A stretch of DNA of 64,000 bases. Origin: Streptacidiphilus sp. P02-A3a (lineage in GTDB: Bacteria > Actinomycetota > Actinomycetes > Streptomycetales > Streptomycetaceae). Shown here in pieces: positions 58,883 to 64,000 of the stretch (position 1 is the first letter of the stretch; each line of letters opens with the position of its first letter). The stretch is taken from positions 567,922 through 631,921 of the forward strand of contig NZ_CP048289.1 in the NCBI RefSeq assembly GCF_014084105.1, written 5' to 3'. The translations under genes were made by a program, and so were the position numbers. Under the pieces are notes generated by a model, which saw only the letters and a list, made by a program, of their open reading frames with translations, was not told the origin of the DNA and did not search any database.

Positions 58883-60355
58883 TCAGGCGGCGAGGGCGAG
58901 CGGCATGGCGGCGGCGGTGAACGCCTCGGCCTGCTGCCAGGTGAGCGGCCGAAGGTCGAGCTGGGCGCCGACGGCTGCGGTCTCCACGACCGCGCAGGCG
59001 GACCGCAGTTCCTCCTCGGAGTCGGCCGAGACGGTCAGCAGTCCGGTCAGCGCGACGTCCGCGTGGCCCGCGATGAGCTGGCGCTCGCGGGACTTGATGT
59101 CCTGGTACTCGACCGAGTCCGCCTCGGAGTCGACCTGGCCGCGCCGGGCCCGCTCGGCGGCATCGGCGATCACGCTGGCCTTCTTGCGCTGGACGTCGCG
59201 CAGGGCCGCGTCCAGCCCCTTCGGCTCGTAGGAGAGCGACAGCGTGCGGCGGACCCCGGCGGTGAACAGGAGCTGGTGCAGGAAACCCGCCGACGTCTCG
59301 GTCCTGGGCCAGTTCTCGACCCAGTACGTGCAGTGGACGGCGGAGTCGGTCGCGATGTGGTCCGACTTCTCGACGACCACGACCGGGCCGGCAGCGGCAG
59401 GCTCCGACTCGGGCCGCCCCGAGGAGGACCAGCGGTCGAGGCCGGCCAGGGCCTTGGGGTCGTAGGCCGTGCGAACGACGGCCGCGATCTCGTGGGCGGT
59501 GAGCCAGCCGGTGGGGTTGAGCCCGGCCGTCCGCGCGGCCTGGTCGAACGTCGAGGTCAGCTGCGCCAGGACGCTGAAGGCTCCGGTGAGCCCGCCGCCG
59601 GCCTGGTTGATCAGGCGTCGCGCGGCCTTCGCGTCCAGCGACACCGCGACGTACGCCTCGTGGGGAGCCGCAGCCGGGCCCGCGCTGGCGATCAGCTCGC
59701 TGTAGATCGCGCCTGCCACCGGGGCGTCGGGCTGCCCGTGCTCCTCCCAGTACCGGCGAAGGGCGTCGCCGGAGTCGGGGACGGTGCGCTCGACCACCTG
59801 GACGCGGGCGACGTGGCCGGTGCGGGCGAGCGCCGCCAGAGCGCGTCCCCAGCCGTGGACGTTGGCGTTCTGGGTGCCCGGGTCCAGCAGCGCGTAGGCG
59901 CGGGAGGAGACCTTGACGACGGCGGTCAGTGTGCCGGTGTGGGGGTTGTGGACGGCGCCGTACCGGCGGTCGGGGGCGGTGACCACGCGCAGGCTGGCTG
60001 CGGTGCCGGGCAGGTGGAGCAGGCCCTCGCGGACCGGGCGGCGGGAGGGCCGCACCAGCCAGACCAGCTGGCCCCGCATCCGGCGCAGGACGTACCGGGT
60101 GACGATCGGGGCCCAGTCGGCCAGGGCCCGGCCCCGGTAGCGGACGAAGACGAACAGGGCGATGGCGGCCCACAGCGGGATGAGTTCGAGCGCGCCGGCC
60201 ACGCCGCGGGTGAGGATCACGGCGAGCAGGAGCAGGCCGGTGAGGCTTGTGGCGATCAGCTGCGGGGCGGTCAGGCCGAGCAGGATGCCGCGCTTGCTGC
60301 GGTGGGGGAACTTGACGGTGGCCGGAGTGGCTTCGGCCTGGGGCTGGTCGGACAT
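58883..60355 (-). CDS. SCO6880-family type IV secretion protein
   Basis: 490 residues from ATG 60355. The start KFPHRSKRGILLGLTAPQLIA with two membrane helices (IATSLTGLLLLAVIL, ALELIPLWAAIALFVFVRY) resembles a PrgI/VirB3-like unit. RRYGAVHNPHTGTLTAVVKVS, VHCTYWVENWPRTETSAGFL and VEYQDIKSRERQLIAGHADVA then match the SCO6880 family, which looks like a VirB3 joined to a VirB4 N-terminal domain. It likely forms the inner-membrane base of the channel. Confidence 0.85.
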   Translation of the reverse strand: MSDQPQAEATPATVKFPHRSKRGILLGLTAPQLIATSLTGLLLLAVILTRGVAGALELIPLWAAIALFVFVRYRGRALADWAPIVTRYVLRRMRGQLVWLVRPSRRPVREGLLHLPGTAASLRVVTAPDRRYGAVHNPHTGTLTAVVKVSSRAYALLDPGTQNANVHGWGRALAALARTGHVARVQVVERTVPDSGDALRRYWEEHGQPDAPVAGAIYSELIASAGPAAAPHEAYVAVSLDAKAARRLINQAGGGLTGAFSVLAQLTSTFDQAARTAGLNPTGWLTAHEIAAVVRTAYDPKALAGLDRWSSSGRPESEPAAAGPVVVVEKSDHIATDSAVHCTYWVENWPRTETSAGFLHQLLFTAGVRRTLSLSYEPKGLDAALRDVQRKKASVIADAAERARRGQVDSEADSVEYQDIKSRERQLIAGHADVALTGLLTVSADSEEELRSACAVVETAAVGAQLDLRPLTWQQAEAFTAAAMPLALAA

Positions 60356-60387
60356 GGTGGTTCCAGAGTGTGGGAGCGGGCGAGGGG

Positions 60388-60437
60388 GGCGGGGCGCGCG
60401 GCGCTCTTCTGGAGCTCATCGCAGGACTCCGTTTCGG
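60388..60437 (-). promoter_or_regulatory. leader repeat upstream of the SCO6880 gene
   Basis: GGCGGGGCGCGCGGCGCTCT followed by TCTGGAG, CTCATCG and CTCCGTTTCGG is the partner of the leader at 49714-49763. Confidence 0.5.
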
Positions 60438-60508
60438 CTGGTCAGTGGCATGGTGGAAGGGGGGCGGGCTGCCGACCTCGGGAGGCAGCCCGCCCCGGTG
60501 GTGGTGGG

Positions 60509-61924
60509 TCAGGACCCCGATGGCGGCTGGTGGGGGAACACCCACCTCGTCGCAGGCGCAGAGCCGGTCGCCGACGGGCCGGTGGTCGGCGGCGGAGGTG
60601 CGGCAGGGCCGCTGCCTGCCGGGGCGGGTGTGGCAGGCGGCGTGGAACCGGCGTCGGCCATGTTGTTGCCGGGAGCCGACACGCTGGCGGCCTGGGCGGA
60701 ACCGCCGTCGCTCCCAGGAGCACTCCCTTCGGAGTTGCTGCCGCGCCGGGTGATGAGCGCCGGGATGCCCGGTCGCTGGATCAGGGCCCTTCCCTTGTCG
60801 CCCGAGGCGTTCGGGTCCTCCCCGAAGCGGAAGCTGGTCTGCGGGCGCTCGGGACCGGGGTCGATCCCCTCCTTGCTGAGCCGGCCTCCGGAGGGGTCGA
60901 TGCCGGAGGCAACCCCGTCGGCACCCATGCCCGGGACCTTGCTCGGCCCCTGGGGCGCGGGCGAGCCCGACCCCGCCTGCATCGCCAGGCTCCCCGCGGT
61001 CTTCGCAGCCCCGGTGGCGACCGCCACCCCGGCCACACCGGTACGGTGCAGGTCGTCCTGGCTGCCACCCTCGGTCGCCCAGTGGACGAACTTGTAGGTC
61101 GCGTAAGGGCACAACAAGATCAACACCATGATGGTCAGGCCCGCCAGCGCGTCGGAGAGCGCGGACATGCCGTCCTTGGAGTCGCTCTGCCCCATGGCCG
61201 AGACGCCGAGCAGGAACACGATCGTCATCAGCAGCTTGCTGACGACCAGGGTGGCGGTGGCCTCGATCCAGCCCCGGCGCCAGCGCTTGGCGACCTCCCA
61301 GCCGCCCCCGGCTCCGGCGAAGATCGCCAGGGTGACCAGGACGAGCACGCCGACCTTGCGGGCGACCATCACGCCCCAGTACATGAACGCGCCGATCGCG
61401 CAGCCCAGGGCCACCAGCGCCGGTATGGCCCAGCCGAGTTGGAACATTGGCCCCAGCTCGCTGACCTTGACGATCCGGCGCACGGCATCGCCGACTGAGG
61501 TGTTCGCGGCCTGGAACAAGCCGTTTGACAGCGCGTCCACCACGGTCACCGCCACGGCCGTGAAGCTGACCGCGCAGAACGAGAACAGCACGCCGGTCAT
61601 CGTGCCCACCGCCGCCTGCGCCAGGGCGCGCTCATCGCGACGCCAGGCAGCGAGGATGAGCTGGAGGCAGAACGTGCCCACGGTCAGGACCAGGCCGATG
61701 GGCAGGATCAACTCGTAGTTGCTCCGGAACCAGGCGGCGTTCAGGTCGATGGTTGTGGTGGCGTTGACGGCCTTGGCAGCCAGGTCGGCGCCGCTGGACG
61801 CGAGGTCGCCCATCGACTCGGCGATCCACGCGCCGATCCCGTTGGTGACCGCTCCGGCCGGATTGTTGGCGAAGTCGACAGCGTCGCAGACACTGTTCAT
61901 CAGGGGGAGGTCGCAGACTCCCAT
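60509..61924 (-). CDS. VirB6/TrbL-like polytopic membrane protein (SCO6881-type)
   Basis: 471 residues from ATG 61924 with AAAGGAGG upstream. Residues 60-290 carry about seven membrane helices (LILPIGLVLTVGTFCLQLILA, ALVALGCAIGAFMYWGVMVAR, LLMTIVFLLGVSAM). ATATLVVSKLLM and CPYATYKFVHW are typical of SCO6881-like VirB6 proteins. The last 170 residues are Gly/Pro/Ser-rich and disordered. It forms the inner-membrane channel. Confidence 0.8.
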   Translation of the reverse strand: MGVCDLPLMNSVCDAVDFANNPAGAVTNGIGAWIAESMGDLASSGADLAAKAVNATTTIDLNAAWFRSNYELILPIGLVLTVGTFCLQLILAAWRRDERALAQAAVGTMTGVLFSFCAVSFTAVAVTVVDALSNGLFQAANTSVGDAVRRIVKVSELGPMFQLGWAIPALVALGCAIGAFMYWGVMVARKVGVLVLVTLAIFAGAGGGWEVAKRWRRGWIEATATLVVSKLLMTIVFLLGVSAMGQSDSKDGMSALSDALAGLTIMVLILLCPYATYKFVHWATEGGSQDDLHRTGVAGVAVATGAAKTAGSLAMQAGSGSPAPQGPSKVPGMGADGVASGIDPSGGRLSKEGIDPGPERPQTSFRFGEDPNASGDKGRALIQRPGIPALITRRGSNSEGSAPGSDGGSAQAASVSAPGNNMADAGSTPPATPAPAGSGPAAPPPPTTGPSATGSAPATRWVFPHQPPSGS

Positions 61925-61951
61925 GAGGGGGCCTCCTTTCTGGAGCGGTGG

Positions 61952-62668
61952 TCAGGGCGCGACGGCCGGAAGGACTCCGGCCAGCGCGCAGGAATGGGAG
62001 GGCCGGCACTGGACGGCCAGGGTCATCGACATGCCCTGCTCGCCGCCCTTGGGCGCGCCGTTCCAGGCGATGGTCTGGTTGCCGGTCACGGTCACGGCGT
62101 AGACGTAGGCGTTGGTGATCGCGCCGGGGTCCGCCTGCAGGGCCTGGGTGAAGGACTGCGGGAAGTACGCCCCGGAGACCGTGGCGGTGGCGAACTGGCC
62201 CTGCTGGGCCATCTCGCGCCACACCTGGACCGAGGGAACCAGGGTGTCCACCGAGGCGGCGTCGGCGTACTGGGACTGAGGGGTGAGCCAGCGCCCGAGC
62301 GCGGTCAGCAACTGCGGCTGGGTGTAGGCCCGGGTGTCGTAGGACCACAGCGCCGCTGCCGCCGCCTTCGCGTAGGCGACCGGGTCACCGGTCGAAGGCG
62401 GTACGGGCAACGAGCCCTCGCCCCGGGACGAGGGCGAAGCCGAAGGAGGAGACGATGCTGCGGCGGAGGGAGACGGTGCGGGCGAACTCGACTGCGGGCT
62501 GGGAGCCTTGACTGCAGCGTGGGGGGCGCGGGTGAGGTAGGCGGCCAGGCCGGCGACAGCCAGCAGGATGGCCAGGACAGCGGTGCCGAGCAGCGCCCGG
62601 TGGCGCACGCGGGATGCGCCACCGGGGTTGCCGCTGCGGGACGCAGAGGCGAGGGAACGGTTCTGCAT
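61952..62668 (-). CDS. VirB8/TcpC-like single-pass membrane protein
   Basis: 238 residues from ATG 62668. One N-terminal membrane helix (LLGTAVLAILLAVAGLAAYLT) is followed by a Pro/Ser linker and an outside domain (DPVAYAKAAAAALWSYDTRAY, WREMAQQGQFATATVSGAYF) of alpha+beta NTF2 type, as in VirB8/TcpC. It is coupled to the DUF6112 gene two bases upstream and would assemble the channel periphery. Confidence 0.7.
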   Translation of the reverse strand: MQNRSLASASRSGNPGGASRVRHRALLGTAVLAILLAVAGLAAYLTRAPHAAVKAPSPQSSSPAPSPSAAASSPPSASPSSRGEGSLPVPPSTGDPVAYAKAAAAALWSYDTRAYTQPQLLTALGRWLTPQSQYADAASVDTLVPSVQVWREMAQQGQFATATVSGAYFPQSFTQALQADPGAITNAYVYAVTVTGNQTIAWNGAPKGGEQGMSMTLAVQCRPSHSCALAGVLPAVAP

Positions 62669-62670
62669 GA

Positions 62671-62979
62671 TCAGTGGACCTGCGTCCCCAGTGCCGAGAA
62701 GAACTCGACCACGCCGTTGGCCGCACCGAGCAGCAGGGCCGCGCCGGCGGCGACCAGGACGCCCTTCTTGCCGTTGGCCTCGGCCTGGTGGCCGCCGGAG
62801 TGGTGGCCCCAGGCCCACACGCCTGCGCTGACCGCGAGTGCCCCGACCACGAGGATGATCGCGAAGAGGTTGATGCTGCCCATCACCTCCTTGAGGACCG
62901 CCAGGCCGGGAAGCCCGCCGTCGGACGGGGTGATGCCGGGGTTGTAGGCGAGCTGAACTGCCTGCTTGGCGAGAGACAT
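62671..62979 (-). CDS. DUF6112 protein (VirB2-like small membrane subunit)
   Basis: 102 residues from ATG 62979. Two hydrophobic helices (SINLFAIILVVGALAVSAGVW and KGVLVAAGAALLLGAANGVVE) separated by a basic HHSGGHQAEANGKK loop match DUF6112, the small two-helix protein that occurs with SCO6880/6881 genes. Size and topology suggest a pilin-like or channel subunit. Confidence 0.8.
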   Translation of the reverse strand: MSLAKQAVQLAYNPGITPSDGGLPGLAVLKEVMGSINLFAIILVVGALAVSAGVWAWGHHSGGHQAEANGKKGVLVAAGAALLLGAANGVVEFFSALGTQVH

Positions 62980-63064
62980 TGAGAACTCCAGTTCGATTAT
63001 GGGGTCGCAAAAGCGAGCCCGGGGGCATAGCGGGGATGGGAGGGAGAGGAGTGGGGAGCGCCGG

Positions 63065-64000
63065 TCAGACGACTCGGCGGGCCGCGACAAGCTGGGACTT
63101 CCAGGAGGCCAGGGTGTCGATCGAGACCACGGCACCCGTGTGCGGCGCGTTGATGATCAAGCCGGAGCCCATGTAGATACCGACGTGGCCGGGATTGGCG
63201 GCGGTCCCGTCCGAGCCGGCGGTGAAGACCAGGTCACCAGGCTGCAAGGCGTTCAGGGGAACCGCCGTCCCCTGGTCGACCTGGGTGAAGGTGGTGCGGG
63301 TCAGGCTCACCCCGGCGGCCCGGTAAGCCTGTTGCACCAGGGACGAGCAGTCGCACCGGCCCATCGGGTCCGCCCCGTGCGGGTCCGTGCAGGACCCGCC
63401 CCACTGGTACTGCGTGCCGAGTTGGCCCATTGCCCACCGGATCGCCGTCTGGATCTGCGGCGGCGCGCTGGTGGGGATGGTGTAGCCGTCCGGGACGCTG
63501 CCGGGAGGGATCGGCCCGAACCCGGAGCCATCACCGTCTGCTGAGCACCCTCCTGTGCCATCCGTCGGCGATGCGCCGGTTGACGGGGCGGGTGAACCGG
63601 ATGCAGCGGGGCTCGGCGTCGCGCCGGCACCGGGCGACAGCAGCGGGGCGATGGCCTGCTGCAGAGCAGTCGCCAGCGGTTCCCACTTGGCGTAGGCACC
63701 CGGGTAACCCGACTTCTGGACCGCTTGGGCCGCCTGGGTGACGGTCATGGACTGCCACCCCGAGACCTGCAAAAGTGCCTGGTAGAACCGCGTACTGGCG
63801 TAGACCGGTTGCATGATCTGCTCGGCCGTCCCCCACCCCTGCGAGGGCCGCTGCTGGAACAACCCCAGGCTGTCACGGTCCCCGGAGTCCAGGTTGCGAA
63901 GCCCGCTCTCCTGCAGGGCGGTTGCCAGCGCCACCACCTGACCCCGGGCGGGGACGTGCATGGCGATGCCGGTGGCGGTGATGGTCTCGGCATTCGGGAC
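63065..64000 (-). CDS. NlpC/P60 cell-wall hydrolase with lytic-transglycosylase-like part (5' end outside window)
   Basis: The frame is open to the window end, so the N-terminus is missing. The visible part starts with a lysozyme-like domain (ALATALQESGLRNLDSGDRD, SLGLFQQRPSQGWGT), then a Pro/Ser linker. An NlpC/P60 domain follows with catalytic Cys in GRCDCSSLVQQAYRAAG, His in NPGHVGIYMG and the third residue in APHTGAVV. In transfer operons such proteins locally open the peptidoglycan for the channel. Confidence 0.85.
   Translation of the reverse strand, partial: VPNAETITATGIAMHVPARGQVVALATALQESGLRNLDSGDRDSLGLFQQRPSQGWGTAEQIMQPVYASTRFYQALLQVSGWQSMTVTQAAQAVQKSGYPGAYAKWEPLATALQQAIAPLLSPGAGATPSPAASGSPAPSTGASPTDGTGGCSADGDGSGFGPIPPGSVPDGYTIPTSAPPQIQTAIRWAMGQLGTQYQWGGSCTDPHGADPMGRCDCSSLVQQAYRAAGVSLTRTTFTQVDQGTAVPLNALQPGDLVFTAGSDGTAANPGHVGIYMGSGLIINAPHTGAVVSIDTLASWKSQLVAARRVV

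Noticed and set aside
58494-61498. Two very long frames (872 and 959 residues) over the SCO6880 and VirB6-like genes
   Set aside because: Out-of-phase products of high GC content, with no sensible protein composition.

Overview
The window is high-GC DNA with GTG and ATG starts, start/stop overlaps and G/C-ending codons throughout. It carries many actinomycete-specific families (DUF5999, DUF2637, DUF317, DUF4913, WhiB, SCO6880, DUF6112). It comes from a Streptomyces/Kitasatospora-type actinomycete, either a chromosome arm or a large plasmid. No rRNA, tRNA or CRISPR array was found. Function calls rest on motifs read by eye; no database search was run.

Layout. (1) 1-2.5 kb: end of a TPR-type regulator, an SDR oxidoreductase and a HATPase anti-sigma-like protein. 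(2) 2.85-15.5 kb: mostly plus-strand genes. Small DUF5999-type genes and a two-domain Nudix protein come first. A VanX-like dipeptidase gene follows; it is split by a 319-bp insertion that is removable in frame and has also lost two active-site residues. Next is a 7-deazaguanine cluster (QueD, QueE, FolE) joined to a TGT/DpdA-like TIM barrel, a nucleoside-phosphorylase-like protein, a dTMP-kinase-like protein, DUF2797, a methyltransferase, two Nudix hydrolases and a CYTH-like protein. QueC is absent from the window. (3) 15.5-18.6 kb, minus strand: XRE, ImmA/IrrE, MAB_1171c and PAP2-like cassette with repeated operators. (4) 19.0-26.0 kb, plus strand: a mobilisable element core with a phage-like replisome organiser (origin-like repeats inside the gene), DnaC-like loader, WhiB, DUF2637, a dense GGTCA repeat field, two strong inverted repeats resembling an oriT, MobC and an HUH relaxase. 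(5) 26.2-29.9 kb: a coupled trio of tyrosine recombinase, XRE protein and 18-knuckle zinc-ribbon protein with a recombinase-like end, then an IS3-type transposase remnant. (6) 30.1-36.1 kb, minus strand: an unknown 624-aa protein, a DUF3223/DCL protein and a secreted Gly-rich IPT/TIG-repeat protein bracketed by ~65-75 bp inverted repeats. (7) 36.1-64.0 kb, almost entirely minus strand: a conjugative type IV secretion region. It runs from an NlpC/P60 protein (cut by the window end) through DUF6112, a VirB8-like protein, VirB6-like, SCO6880, VirB4, two relaxase-like proteins without HUH histidines, VirD4-type coupling protein, DnaB-N-like protein, a wrecked cytosine methyltransferase, DUF4913, a RelE-like protein, HxlR-like and DUF317 proteins.

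How they work together. Region 4 encodes its own processing (MobC, relaxase, oriT-like DNA) but no mating pore, whereas region 7 encodes a pore and coupling protein but only degenerate relaxases, so the two could complement each other. Many unrelated proteins of region 7 end in the same kind of tail: an R-x-x-A-A-[LR]-x-x-S box, then 27-31 Ala/Pro-rich residues, then an Arg-rich terminus. This tail could be a secretion or docking signal. Several genes of region 7 carry single-base frameshifts, three of them an extra A in a short A run. These may be real decay, recoding or assembly error.
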